From Lycium barbarum (taxonomy: Eukaryota; Streptophyta; Magnoliopsida; Solanales; Solanaceae): a stretch of DNA of 64,000 bases. Below the pieces are notes generated by a model. That model searched no databases and was not told where the DNA came from. It saw nothing but the letters and a program-made list of their open reading frames with translations. The stretch lies in assembly GCF_019175385.1 (NCBI RefSeq), contig NC_083337.1, positions 46,476,938 to 46,540,937 on the forward strand. Direction: 5' to 3'. This document shows, one piece after another, positions 22,770-34,742 of this stretch. The position numbers were made by a program, and so were the translations under genes. The stretch's first letter is position 1; every line of letters begins with the position of its first letter.

Positions 22770-25351
22770 CTATGTGGAGGAAACCGCTATCCCGGCGATC
22801 AAGCAACAACACTCTAAATCTAGACTTGTAACCAAGCCCAGAACAACCTGAATGGATAACATCTTCACAACTGGAGAAAAGATTTCATCAAAATCAACTC
22901 CCTTCTTCTGATTAAAGCCCTTGACAACCAATCTAGTCTTGTATTGTGGAACTGGGTTACCATCATCATGTTTCACCCTAAAAACCCACCTGTTTTTCAA
23001 AGCTTTTCTGTCTCTAGGAAGCTAACCCAATCAAATGTATTATTATCATGCAAGGATTTAATCTCATCTTGCATAGCATCAAACCACCTTTCGTTTTTTT
23101 CACTATCCATGGCCTCATCAAAACTTTCAGGTTCTCCCCCATCAGTCAAGAGTACAAACTCATTGGGAGAATAACGAGATGAAGGTACTTTCTCTCTAAT
23201 AGATCTTCTGAGAGAACTCTCTGGAACATCAATAGCAACTGGTTGTTGGCCAACCACATCATCTTCCACTGGAGCATCAACAACATCATGCTAGTCATTC
23301 TGAACATGATCACTATCTTCATCATAAACTTGATCTTCATTATTTTGAAGATTTTCTTCAGGTGCAATAGTCACAGGAACTGGGTCAACATCAACTAAGC
23401 TTTTATGGCTCTGAGAATCAACCTTCTCAGCTTTGTCCAAATCTTCAATTGTCTGGTCTTCAAAGAACACGACATCACGACTTCTAACAAGTTTCTTCTC
23501 AACTGGATCATAGAAACGATAGCCAAATTCGTCTTGACCATAACCAATGAAGATACATTGCCTAGTTTTAACTTCCAGCTTTGACCTCTCATCCTTAGGA
23601 ACATGCACAAAGGCCTTACACCCGAAGACTCTCAGATGAGCATAAGAGACATCCTTACCAAACCAAACTCTGTCAGGGACATCACCATCCAAAGCAATAG
23701 TAGGAGATAAATTGATAACATAAGCAACAGTATTAAGTGCTTCTGCCCAAAATGAATCTGGCAGCTTAGCATCTGAAAGCAAGCATCTAACCCTCTCAAC
23801 TAGAGTTCTGTTCATCCTCTCTGCTAGACCATTTAACTGAGGAGTCTTTGGAGGAGTTTTCTGATGCCGAATACCCTGCTGTCTATAATAATTATCAAAG
23901 GGACCAATGTATTCACCACCATTGTCTGAGCGGATGCATTTTAGTTTCTTCCTTGTCTGTCTCTCAACCAAGGCCTGAAAAGTCTTGAACACATCAAGTA
24001 CTTGATCCTTGGACTTCAAAGAAAATACCCAGAGTTTGCGAGAATGATCATCAATAAAAGTCACAAAGTAAAGTGTACTACCACGAGAGCTTACTTTAAA
24101 AGGACCACACAAATCAGAATGTACCAACTGCAGCAAATCCAGCATTCTTGAAGGTGGGTGACTCTGAAAATAAACTTTTTTTTGTTTCTCGGCTAAGTAA
24201 TAAACATATCTTTTTAACTTTGCTTGTTTCACTCCAGAAAGCAAATTTTTCTTAGCCAAATTATCAATCCCCTTCTCACTCATATGACTCAGCCTTCTAT
24301 GCCATAATTCTGATGAAGTATCATTCTCCACCAAATTTACTGAGTCACCACAAGTGGAGCCCTGAAATAAGTACAAGTCAGTCATCTTGTAACCTCGAGC
24401 CACAACCATTGAACCTTTAAGAAGCTTCCACTGGCCACCACCAATGGTTTGATCATAACCATCATCATCAAGCTTTCCTACAGAAATTAAATTCAGCCGA
24501 ACATCTGGAGCATGCTTGACATTGTTAAGAACCAACCTCGAACCGTTCTTACTTTTCAAGCAAACTGTGCCAATACCAAGTACCTCAACCTCACTATCAT
24601 TGCCCATTCGTAAATTTTCAAAATTACCCGGAGTATAAAGAAAATAATTCCTTCTTTGGCGTGACATGAGAAGTGGCACCTGAATCCACAAACCAGGTAG
24701 ACTCATCACAAACAAGATTGATATCATTTTTACCACAAGCAACAAGAAGATCATTTTCAGCAACAACAGCAACACGATTTTCATTATCGCCTTCTTTCTT
24801 TTGCCTTTTCTGGTCACTCTTAAACTTGTAGCAATGTTTCTTGATATGCCCTTTCAAGTGACAATAGTCACATGTAAGATTCTTGTACCTGAAGGATCTT
24901 GACTTGCTTCTACTTTTTCCTCTGTCATTCTGACTTCTGAAGTTACTTCTTCCCCTTCTTCAGTAACCAAAACATCGGAGTGTGAAGTTGAAGAAGACGA
25001 AGCTTGAGATCTTCTTCTCATCTCTTCATTCAAAACACCACTCTTAGCATATTCCATAGTTACACCATCACTGGGAGCAGAATTAGTCAAAGATACTCGA
25101 AGATTTTCCCAAGAGTCTGGCAGAGTATTAAGAAGCCAATGTCCTTGTATTTCTTCATCAAACTTGACACCCATTCCAAACAACTGATCAAGGACACCCT
25201 GAAAATCATTGATATGATCAGAAATAGGGCTGCCCTCTTTGTATCTAATATTCATCAATTGTTTCAGTAGGAACAACTTATTATTTCTAGTTTTCGAAGC
25301 ATAAAGTGTCTCGAGCTTTTCCCACAAGCTTTTAGCATTTATCTCATTCAC
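22770..25351 (-). pseudogene. Tork-like copia Gag-Pol with RT and RNase H deleted
   Basis: On the minus strand, Gag (25351-24854) reads LWEKLETLYASKTRNNKLFL. A CCHC knuckle of form CDYC...GHIKKHC follows in a shifted frame near 24870-24830. The protease has FVDSGATSHV. Integrase (24817-23291) has LWHRRLSHMS and the catalytic triad in HSDLCGPF, IRSDNGGEY and LNGLAERMNR. The second half of its zinc site reads YVYYLAEKQ, where cysteines are expected. RT starts with WVFRVKHDD and IFSPVVKMLSI, then stops making sense after LGLVTSLDLE, close to the PPT. YVDD and the whole of RNase H are missing. It cannot reverse transcribe on its own. Confidence 0.88.
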
Positions 25352-25627
25352 ATTATGATTTCGAACGTTATCTTCAACCCATTGCCTGATATAGCCACAA
25401 ATCTGTAAGTGCTCAAATTCTCAATCCTCATCTTCAGTAGACTCGGGTTTCTTAGAAGCAAACACAGGTAAATGTAATTTCTTGACAAATAGAAGATCTT
25501 TCATCTAGCTTTTCCAAATATGGTAATTAATGTCATTTAAACAAACTATCTTGCTCATATGTGCTTCCATCATTCAAATAGACAATTGACACAACCAAAT
25601 ACAACCACAAGCTCTGATACCACTTTG

Positions 25628-26373
25628 TTGGGAAGAAACAAGCAATAATAAAATTGCACGACGAGGTAACAACGGAAGAAATACCCAAGTCGAAACTTCC
25701 TACACTATTTGAACTAAGAGAAGACAATAACACTAGCACAAATGGAAATCTGGGCAACAGCTATACCAACAATAAAATAGCAAAGCAAGCAAAAATAAAT
25801 CGAATAGAACAGACACCAAATTTACGTGGTAAACCCCCTTCAAGGTGAAGAGGAAACATCCACGGGACCTCCGGCCCACAAAAACTCCACTATAAACAAC
25901 AAGAGTTACAGCAATGTTCTCCAAATGGCTACAACAACAAAGCCAAGCACGGAGCAACAATACATAAAAGATAGCACCAAAACTAGCGAAGAAAGGAGAG
26001 AAATCACCCAAAAAATGAGCTACTGTTCGTACTCGAAAACTGGAGCTACAGACCAGAAAATCCGATCTCCACCGTTGCAACCGAAGAACCAGATGTTGAG
26101 AACCCCCAGTTAAAATTTCAGCACGATCTAACGGTTAACGAATTGGAAAATGCAATTTAAAGCGGACTGCTGTAGCAGAAAATTTCTGGACGAAAATGTG
26201 CTTTCTCTCTCACGTTTTTCTCTCTGCTATGAATTCACTCTTGTGTTCTCAAAATAAGACCTAAATTGATCCTATATATAGAGGAAATTTTGGGCAAAAT
26301 TGTCCTGGTTCAAATTGGATTGGGTTTTATTAATCCAATTCCACATAGGAAGGGAAAACCCAAAAACCTAACA
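25628..26373 (-). repeat. 5' LTR of the Tork-like element
   Basis: 746 bp, TGTTGGGAAG...CCTAACA. The PBS is directly to the left. Its right end lies inside the coding sequence of the BBE-like gene. Confidence 0.88.
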
Positions 26374-26375
26374 GT

Positions 26376-27098
26376 AACAACAAACAAACAATTGTAGCTT
26401 CATTCAAATCCATATTCTTCGGTAGAATCAATCGATTACTTTCCATCATGCAAGAAAATTTCTCTGAATTAGGGTTGAAAAGAGAAGATTGCATTGAAAT
26501 GAGTTGGATAGAGTCTACATTATACTTTGCAGGATTCCCAAGAGGTGAATCTATTGATGTCTTGCTAAGCAGGGCTCAACTCCCGACACGTTACTTCAAG
26601 GCAAAATTAGACTATGTATATCAGCCAATCCCGGAGGGAAGTCTTGAAGGAATCTGCAGATTGTTCTTTGAAGATGAAGCTGAATCAGCACAAGTGATAT
26701 TGAATCCATATGGTGGGAGGATGGATGAGATTGCATCATATTCTATTCCTTTCCCTCATAGAGCTGGGAATTTATACGAAATCCAACATTTAGTCTATTG
26801 GGATGAAGAAGGAGAAGAAGTAGCTGAAAGGCATATAAGGTGGATAAAAAGGCTTTATTCCTACATGACTCCTTTTGTTTCTATGTTTCCAAGAGCTGCT
26901 TATATCAACTATAGGGATCTTGATATTGGTGTGAATAACATCAAGGGATATACAATCTATGTGCAACCTAAGGTTTGGGGGATTAAGTATTTCCAGACTA
27001 ATTTCGATAGATTGGTTCATGTGAAGACTAAGGTGGATCCTTCAAACTTCTTTAGGAATGAACAAAGCATTCCTTCACTTTGTGAAAAACAAAGGTGA
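26376..27098 (+). pseudogene. BBE-like FAD-linked oxidase, C-terminal half only
   Basis: From 26376 the frame is open for 240 codons, starting NNKQTIVASFKSIFFGRINR and continuing through the internal Met at 26448. It matches the second half of plant berberine-bridge-enzyme-like proteins: MSWIES, NPYGGRMDEI, PFPHRAGNLY, YINYRDLDIGVN and the C-terminal VDPSNFFRNEQSIP (BBE C-terminal domain). Full proteins have about 530-560 residues. The signal peptide and FAD-binding half, with the flavin-linking His and Cys, are missing, and the Tork LTR ends directly upstream. The remaining frame has no stop, so truncation may be fairly recent. These secreted oxidases serve alkaloid or other specialised metabolism in some plants; the substrate cannot be told here. 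Confidence 0.88.
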
Positions 27099-28089
27099 AA
27101 GGAGTTCTGGCGGAAAGAGGCATCATTATACAAAAATTAATAAGAAAGAATTTATTATTTAATTTTTAAGCACATAGTTACTCTTTTTTAAATGTATAAT
27201 AAAGGATCATGCATGAGATCATGCCACCTTATATGACTTGTGTAGTAATTTTTGTATGTAATTTTCTTGTTCTTTTAAATTATTGTATTATTGATTGATA
27301 ACAAAGGTTATTTTAATTATTTTGATTGTTTTATTCATTATAAAATGATTTTGTTTTTTCTCAATATTAAATTATTAGAAATTTATTGAAAAATGACTGC
27401 GAGTTCTCGATTTCTTTTACTATAACATTGATTCCATTTGTTTTAAAATTTCGGGAGAAGTCTTTAAGATGTTTGGTGGTTAAATTACATGCTATACTTA
27501 AAGCTGTTATTAGTGATAAGGATGCTAAGTTTTTAAGTCACTTTTGGAGGGTTCTTTGGTGAAAGTTGGGAACTAAACTGCTATTTTCTACATCTTGTCA
27601 CGCGCAAACTGATAGGCAAACAGAAGTAGTTAATTGGACTTTAGGAAATATGTTGAGGGCTGTTTTTAAAGGAAAATTAACGTTTTGGAAAGAACATTTG
27701 GCCATGGTAGAGTTTGTCTTACTCTTGACGAGGGTATAATTGGATGACCAAAATTAAAGGAAATATGTTAATTTGATAAGGTGTAGTGACTTACTAAAAT
27801 TAACTATCATCTTTTATAGTAGCTTACCTAAGATATATTTATACGAAGTCCACTGAAAATGGTCTAGCCTTAATCAAGTACCTACTCTAAATACTTTTGT
27901 TTTGTTAAGGTCATTTTATGGATTTTACTGTTAAAATCTCGTGAATTATGAATTGGTCTCTGAATTGGGTGATTTCTTAAAATATCTATAGCTATGATCA
28001 CAAATCTCTATCGAGAATATTATTTGCTTATTTATTTTAGAAATTAAATTATATAAATTGACAGTATATTAATCAGATTACCCTTCCTT
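27099..28089. other. AT-rich intergenic DNA with a gypsy integrase scrap
   Basis: The first 350 bp would be the 3' untranslated side of the BBE-like gene. AATAAAGG at about 27198-27205 is a possible poly-A signal. Apart from the integrase scrap at 27484-27722 I see no feature. Confidence 0.5.
27484..27722 (+). pseudogene. Ty3/gypsy integrase fragment
   Basis: The plus-strand translation gives AVISDKDAKFLSHFWRVLW, a stop, then KLGTKLLFSTSCHAQTDRQ, TEVVNWTLGNMLRAVFKG and HLAMVEFV. This is the middle of a chromovirus integrase: the second catalytic Asp is in ISDKDAKF and the Glu in QTEVVN. One internal stop and no flanking domains make it a relic. It resembles the Reina-type arrangement more than the integrase at 63 kb. 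Confidence 0.8.
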
Positions 28090-28107
28090 GAAGACTATGC
28101 AACGTTA

Positions 28108-28578
28108 ATGTCAAAAGCATGGGAATTAAGAGGAAGGAACATACACTATCCACTAAGATTCTTGAAGTGGGATCCATGGTTCAACACGGATGAGGAGACT
28201 ATATCAATAGTTATTGCAAGGATTTCTTTCCCTGGATTGCCAACTAATTTGTTTGACAAGGAATCCATGTTTTCCTTAGCGAATGCAGTGAGGAAGCCAC
28301 TAGTGACAGACAAGGCCACTAATAATCAAACAATACCTAATTTTGCTAAGGTAAAAGTGGAAGTTGAACTTCTTAAAGATCTTCCAATGAGAGTACAGAT
28401 AAATTATTTAGATGAGGAAACTGGGACAATCAGGTCAAAGTGGCAATTTATACAATATGACAATTTGCCAAAATGTTGTACTCATTATAAACTGCAAGCA
28501 CACGACATGCTAGGATGTTGGGTTTTACACCCTGAGCACAGACCAGAGAAAGAAGAGCAAAAGGAAGATAAAGAATAA
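28108..28578 (+). pseudogene. LINE ORF1-like protein, DUF4283 and CCHC-type zinc finger
   Basis: 156 codons open. LRFLKWDPWFNTDEETISI and ISFPGLPTNLFDKE are diagnostic of the DUF4283 domain of plant LINE ORF1 proteins. YDNLPKCCTHYKLQAHDM is the following zf-CCHC_4 region, with one expected Cys replaced. The N-terminal start of the domain is missing. Downstream codons to about 28905 are lysine/arginine-rich, with stops. Such proteins bind RNA in the LINE ribonucleoprotein. Confidence 0.75.
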
Positions 28579-28887
28579 GAGAATAATGGAAAACATAAAA
28601 TCGAGGATAAAGACATCGCCAGGAGAACATACAGGAAAACGCCAAAGCAAAGAAGTAGGAAGAGGTGCAAGCCACAAAACAGGTCCCAGATAAGAGATAA
28701 AAACATGGGCAGAGATATGGGAAACCAAACAATCAAGCATAAAATATTTTTCAAAATAAGAAAGGGAACAACAAACATGATGCTACACCACAGGAGAATA
28801 CAAGCTCAAAAAATGTTAATAAAAACAAAGAGAGGAACATATATATGGAAGAAAATGCTGCAATGTAGGGATGAGATAAAAACACAA

Positions 28888-30177
28888 AATTTGGTGGCAA
28901 ACTAAGCAAGGAAATTCTTACTTTTGGCTAGACAATTGGACAGGACTAGGAGCACTTTACAAACTGATTCCAGCAGTTTTCAAAATGGTCAACACTATGG
29001 TATTAATAAATGAAGCGGTGGCTGATGGAAAATGGAAAGAAGATAGAGTAAAGGAACTGTTGCCAGAAACCTTAGCAGATCATATTATCCATAAATTGCA
29101 TCCACCTAGGCATGAAAAGGAGCTAGACAAATCCTTCTAGAAATCAACATATAGAGAGAAGTTCACACTTGGGTCAGCTTTTAACTTGATCAATCAAAGG
29201 TTGGAACCTAATATACTGTACAAGAAGATGTGGGTAAAGTGATTGCCTATCAAAATTTCATTCTTCTTATGGAGATTATGGGAAGAAAAGGTTCCATTGG
29301 ATGATTTGGTAAAGAGATGGGAAATGCAGTTCCTTTCCAGGTGTTATTGTTGTGACGAACAAAAAATTTAAACGATATCCCATGTGTTTCTACATTCACC
29401 AGTAGCTCAATACACCTGGAAGTGCTTTTGCAGATCTATGGACATTAATATTCAAAACCTACAGTTAAATCAGATTTTTAACTTATGGTGGGATGCTCAG
29501 GTGAATAATCATATGAAGTATATTTAGAGTGTTCCAGCCATCATAGTGTGGGAAATATGGAAAAGAAGAAATTCCATTAGACATGGAGATAAAATGTCGA
29601 GGGTGAAATTGATATATCAAATCATGCATAACATTATTATGTTCATGAAGGTGAGAAGAGGCAATTTCAAACATGCAACTTATAATTGGAATACATTAGT
29701 ACAAACTCTGCAAGCATATGCCCCACGAACAAAGGTGATTAAAGTGTGTTGGAAGCCACGTGATACTGGTTGGGTAAAGTGCAAAACTGATGGGTCTTTT
29801 AGAGGTAATCCTGGAAGAAGATCATAGCGATTTTGTGAAAGAAATGAGGCAGGAGACTTGATAGCTGTTAGGGATAAAGAGACAGATGATCCTAATTGTA
29901 ATAACACTCAGGCAGAAACTATGGCCATAGTACAAGTTATGAGGTACATGGAGGAGATTTAATATTAGCAGTTTGTAATTGAGACATATTCCCGTCTACT
30001 AAAGAATATCATTCTCAAAGTTTGGGAAGTCCCTTGGCGGATAATTGAAATAGTGGAGGAAATCTAGAGGCTAATGATTCATGAAGCAGTTAGGATGATG
30101 TATATAATGAGAGAGGGGAATATGATGGCAGATCACCTAGCTAATTTTGCTTTAGATCATAGAGAACTGGCTTCATA
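28888..30177 (+). pseudogene. LINE ORF2 C-terminus: zf-RVT and RNase H domains
   Basis: The translation starts WWQTKQGNSYFWLDNWTG (end of the RT region). It continues with the zf-RVT part (NLINQRLEPN, LPIKISFFLWRLWEEKVP, SRCYCCDEQK, HVFLHSPVAQYTW) and a plant RNase H domain (WVKCKTDGSFRGNPGR, NNTQAETMAIVQ, MREGNMMADHLANFALD). At least five in-frame stops break it. The Asp, Glu and final Asp of RNase H can still be seen. Confidence 0.8.
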
Positions 30178-30180
30178 ATC

Positions 30181-31482
30181 TTTCCAGTAGATTGAAACTC
30201 AAGGGAGGAGATTGATTAATAATGATAAGTTACAACTACCATACTTGAGAATCAGAAATTTCAAGAGATGAAAGGACTTTTCATATTCTCCATGTTCAAA
30301 TCCGGTCATGGGCAGAGAACATGGAGAATCATTATTATCTAACACTAGTTACTGGTTTTGCAGGTATTATATACATATGCATAAAAAGCAAGCAGAAGTA
30401 CTTCATGGATAAGTCACAGAACATGAAGGCCATGACAAATTTTTCTGACTTACTCCTATGTGGCATCAAATTAGGGAGCATCAATTGTTAGAAAAGGAAC
30501 ATACTCAACATAGAAATCAGAGCAATATCAGCAACATTGAAGGGAAACAACAAACACATTTCAATGGAAATCACATATACTGCAGCGACAGGCATAAATA
30601 ATGGATATTGAGGAGAATACATGTTTGTGGGATTATACTGAATTGATGGGAGATTGAGCGATGCGTGGTACTAACACTATCAGGTTCTCATTTCGTAGAT
30701 CGAAACCCTATTGTTTCAGTATCAACTCAAAATATGTGAACGCACAGTTAAGCTTGATAATTGAACTGTTGCTCCAAAACGCACACGTAAGTATACGCGG
30801 TCGTACAAATAATATAGGATTGAAGTCCAAATATCGTATCCATAGGGACTTATGATTAACTTCAAATAATTTATACTAATTCTAATTATCTAAACAAGAA
30901 ATAAAATACAAAGTTACATTTATAAACTTTCTAAAAATAAAAGAAAACAGACTAATGAACTTCAGCAGAGAAAGTGTGGAGTTTTATCAGAGAAGAGAAA
31001 GATTTAGGGCTATGACCACTAACAATCCAGTTGAGTCTTCTAATCATTCTACCTATTTATTTCCTGGGTTACTAGTTGATGGTTTGATAATTACTTTATG
31101 AGTATCTGTTGAATTGCCCACAAGTCTATGCAAGTTACTCTAACGTCTATATCTCTATGATCGTCAGAAAATAACAAGAACACATTTAAATCTTCGTATT
31201 CAATTAAGCGAGGCTAAAGAGTATATCTCTATCCTCATTAGTGAAACGATTACCCTAAGGGGATCATGAATAAGCTCTATTTATTCTTATTACGCATGCA
31301 AATTCTCTTTCTCAAGTTCAATTCAAACGCCATAGATAGTGTTCAACTGCTGGCAAGATAATCAAACAATTAAGAACAAGAATAAATAAATAACTCAGAA
31401 ATGGAAAATCAATAGATATAAATGATAATCAAACAATTAATACCAAGAATAAATAAATAACCCAAAAATGGAAAATCAATAG
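30181..31482. other. Non-coding repeat-like DNA left of the SIRE element
   Basis: No protein similarity. 30780-30850 contains a stretch (GCACACGTAAGTATACGCGG, then ATCGTATCCATAGGGACTTA) that I associate with common dicot repeats but cannot assign. About 31385-31480 holds two tandem copies of a unit with AAATGGAAAATCAATAG; SIRE inserted in the second. The sequence resumes at 43713. Confidence 0.4.
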
Positions 31483-32350
31483 TGATAGTTCCAAGTGCAT
31501 TCGTGTTTTGATGATTGTCAAACTGTTTTAGAACCAGATATAGACCTAGTCTGTAATCTGTTCTCTGTGCACCTTGCACAGTCGGCAGAAACAACTGTAA
31601 AGCCAAGCCACTTGCCGCACACAAGTACAACTATGAGTTGGCCCATGCTTTAGGTCAAAGTGAATGAGTGGTCTCTATCCATCCCACATGCTCCCACTAT
31701 ATATACAACATGATGGAAACATATTGAGTAGACTTGAAAACCTTATCTAAATTGTGCAAAGCTGCTAACACAAGTTCTCAAGATCTCTCAAGAACAAAGT
31801 CACCTACTGGGTGAAGAACCTAATCCGAACGCAAGTTTTAGTTTAAGTTCTTTATATTGTTGTGAGTCTTTGTTCGTTTGTGCTTAAATTTCATACCTAC
31901 TCTTCTGTGTTAAGACATTGGTTGTAGGTGTTGCTAAAAAGTCTCAAAGTGTACTTAATGGAAGTATATTTCCATAAGCTTTTGAGTGGTACAATAGGCT
32001 AGAGTTAGTCTAGGTGTATTAGTGGTCCTTGGCTAGGGTTAGTCAGGGGGAGTTGCTTGCAATCAGAGTATTGCACGTGTGGAGGGACTACGGGTTTATT
32101 TCCTAGGTTGTAAAAGCGTTATTGTAAGGGTGAGGGATTATGGGAGTTAGTTCCTAGCTTACGATAGAGTTGTAACATAAAGTTGCTCGGTTTAGTAGAG
32201 TTGAAATCCTACAGGGGTAGGTTGTGATTTTTAACCCCTTGAGCGAGGAGTTTTCCACGATAAAATCGTGCCTTCTTTACTTACTGTATAGGGAACTGGT
32301 ACACGACCGATTCCCTCACATATTGTTTAGTGGACGCACAACCTCTAACA
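31483..32350 (+). repeat. 5' LTR of the SIRE element
   Basis: 868 bp. A TATA-like CTATATATACAAC at about 31697 would start the transcript. The end CTCTAACA is followed by the PBS remnant. Confidence 0.9.
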
Positions 32351-32406
32351 AGCGGTGCCAGAACAGGTGCTTTCTAAAAGGTTAACACCTAGAAAAAAAT
32401 TGTAAA

Positions 32407-34344
32407 ATGGTAGCCCCACCCAATATGGAAGAAGGACAGTCTTTCACCAGGCCACCTAGATTTAATGAAAAATACTATGGGTGCTGGAAGACTAGAATGC
32501 ACGACTTCATCATCGCTGAAGACTCAGAGCTTTGGGATGTCATCTGTGATGGCCCCTATATTCTAGTACACACAAGTGAAGATGGTGTAAAAACTACTGC
32601 CAAAACAAAGAAAGAATACAATGATGCTGACAGGAAGGCGGTGGAGAAAAGTTATAAAGCTAAGAAGAACCTTGTGTGTGGAATAGGACCTAATGAATAC
32701 AATCGAGTCTCAGTGTGCTCTACTGCTAAAGAGATCTGGGAAGCTCTTCAAACCGCCCATGAAGGAACAACACAGGTGAAGAACTCCAAAATCAACATGC
32801 TCACCACAAAGTATGAAATGTTCAAAATGAAGGAGGGAGAAACTATTCATGATATGCACCCCAGAATCACCACTATTTTAAATGAGCTTCATTCTCTGGG
32901 AGAAGTCATCGCAACAACCAAACTTGTAAGAATGTTTCTTGGTGTGTTACCTGATTCCTGGGATAGCAAGGGAAATGCCATCTCCGAAGCCAAAGATCAC
33001 GGAACGTTGACCATCGATGAACTCATCGAGAACCTTAAGACTCATGAAATGAAGATGATCATGAAGAAGGTAGAAAAGAATGAAGTGAAGAAGGAGAAGA
33101 GCCTAGTCCTCAAAGCTACAAGAGGATACTGAAGTGATGACGAGTCAGAAATGGCCTATCTCACGTAGAAATTTCACAAAATGATCAAGAGAAGTAGGGG
33201 ATTTCCCAAAACAGGAGGCTCCAGTAGAAACTTCACGGGAAATGACTACTACTGTCATATATGTGGGAAACCTGATCATTTCATGAAAGACTGTCCTCAA
33301 AACAAGCAGGACAATTATGTCAGGACTACAAGGAGGAACCAGGTCCTCAACAGGAGTTTCAGAAGGATAGAGGCCGCGGATGAGATTGTGAAGCAAGCAC
33401 TTGCAGCCTGGGGATATTTCTCAAATGAGTCTGAGGATGAAAACGACAAAGGGGAATTGTATGTGATGGAAATTGATGATGGAGCAACTGAGGATAAGTC
33501 AGACCTTGCACTCACGGTTGAATCTGACATGGATGATGATGATGATAAGAACAAAGAGGTAAATTTCTTCGATATAAAGAAAAACCTGAGAGTTTACTCT
33601 CAAAGGAAACTCATATCACTGTCAGGCGTGCTGATTGATGCGTATCATGCCCTAGTCGCAGAGACACAGGAGTTAAATCTTACTTTTGATGAAATAAAAC
33701 TGGATAGGGAGGACTTGTGTGTGTTAGCTAAAGATATGAAGAATCAAGATCATGATACAAACCAACAAAATATTTTGTTGGAAATTCAATTGAGAAAAGA
33801 TGAGAAAATCCCCTTCAAAAGAAGAGGAGAAGGAAGCAAGACCTACTTGGAGCATGAAGAGGAGCTGAAGAAAGTAAAGCTGAACCTCACTGCTGAAACT
33901 AAAAAGAATGAGCAGCTCAAGAACGACTTAGAAAGGACTAAGTTCGATCTTAACAAAACTCTAAAATGGATCTGGTTGTCTGATGATTTTACTTCTAGAA
34001 ATGAGAGTAATGGAAACAACAAAAGAGGACTTGGTTTTGTAGAGAAGAAGGCGCCTTACAATCTTCAAAGCTATCATGTTTTCAATATGAATAACTGGGC
34101 ATACATACACGGTGGACAAGCTGATCACTACCAGGAAGCCTTTGAAACAAGGACTAAATTTGTTCAAACAGAAATGAACTTTGTTAGGAAGGGAACTAGA
34201 GAGAAAAGAACAGGTCCTCAAAAGAAAGGATCTCGAAGGAAGAAAAGGAACATGCTGCCCGAGTGGGCTAGAAATACCATAATCCATCCTTTATACAACA
34301 ACAAAGGACCCAAGCTGGTTTGGGTTCCTAAATCCAACTATTGA
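32407..34344 (+). pseudogene. SIRE Gag with two in-frame stops
   Basis: One frame runs from MVAPPNMEEGQSFTRPP to GPKLVWVPKSNY, about 645 codons, broken by TGA at 33130 and TAG at 33166. The N-terminal half (PPRFNEKYYGCWKTRM, IWEALQTAHEGTTQVKNSK, MLTTKYEMFKM) is the copia Gag (UBN2-like) fold. A CCHC knuckle CHICGKPDHFMKDC follows at about 33250. An acidic stretch (DMDDDDDKNKE) and a coiled-coil-like Lys/Glu-rich region lie at about 33800-33960. SIRE Gags are long like this. In related elements the GPKxxWVPK motif sits just before protease; here nothing recognisable follows. Confidence 0.88.
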
Positions 34345-34742
34345 CATCGCCTAAAGGGGCGGGAGAAAGAAGGAGCAGTCAACATATATCGATAAATTGT
34401 GACGGCTCCAAAATGCAAGATCAAAAGGTCTCCTTACAAAGCCCTTTTAGCAGGATATGTGTTGTATGGAGATGAGTTTTCTTTATAGTGCAGGAAGGGA
34501 TTTCTCAATGGCTACAAAAGAAGTTAAGTACATCGCTGGCAAGTGTTTTTTGGCTATATCTAACTCACGTTTGTACCATTACAAGTATACATACATGGGA
34601 GGATCAGGAGAACTTAAGTGCAAGCAATTCTACACAGTTCACAGTGGTTGCTGATACAGTCAAATTACCATACAGAGAGTTGATCTCCGTATCTTAGGTC
34701 AGCAATCCTTTTACTACTCATAAATGTATTTGAACTGTAAAA
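34345..34742 (+). pseudogene. Scrambled remnant of SIRE pol (RNase H end)
   Basis: ATKEVKYIAGKCF (near 34508-34550) recalls the STAEAEYIAAGSCF region of copia RNase H. The surrounding codons are frame-shifted and stop-rich. Protease, integrase and RT, about 4 kb in an intact element, are missing between 34345 and here. Confidence 0.5.

Larger units (their letters stand above)
21996..26373 (-). mobile_element. Tork/Tnt1-like Ty1/copia element with internal deletion
   Basis: LTRs of 758 bp (21996-22753) and 746 bp (25628-26373) both begin TGTTGGGAAG and end CCTAACA. The PBS on the minus strand (AGTGGTATCAGAGC, about 25622-25609) is next to the right LTR. The PPT (AGGGGGAGAAT, about 22764-22754) is next to the left LTR. 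Each LTR has a minus-strand TATA-like CTATATATAGG. The flanks are TGTAT (left) and GTAAC (right), so there is no target duplication. The total of about 4.4 kb is short because most of RT and all of RNase H are absent. Confidence 0.88.
28090..30180 (+). mobile_element. LINE (non-LTR retrotransposon) remnant with RT deleted
   Basis: ORF1 sequence (DUF4283 plus zinc knuckle) is followed after about 300 bp by the C-terminal end of ORF2 (zf-RVT and RNase H). The endonuclease and the RT core, about 2.5-3 kb in related elements, are absent. I could not place exact element ends or a poly-A tail. Confidence 0.75.

Noticed and set aside
26376..27098. Functional BBE-like or nicotine-pathway gene
   Set aside because: The FAD-binding half and signal peptide are missing, and the substrate class cannot be inferred from the C-terminal half.
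32407..33132. Independent 241-aa gene
   Set aside because: It is the N-terminal part of SIRE Gag. The same frame continues past two stops to 34344.
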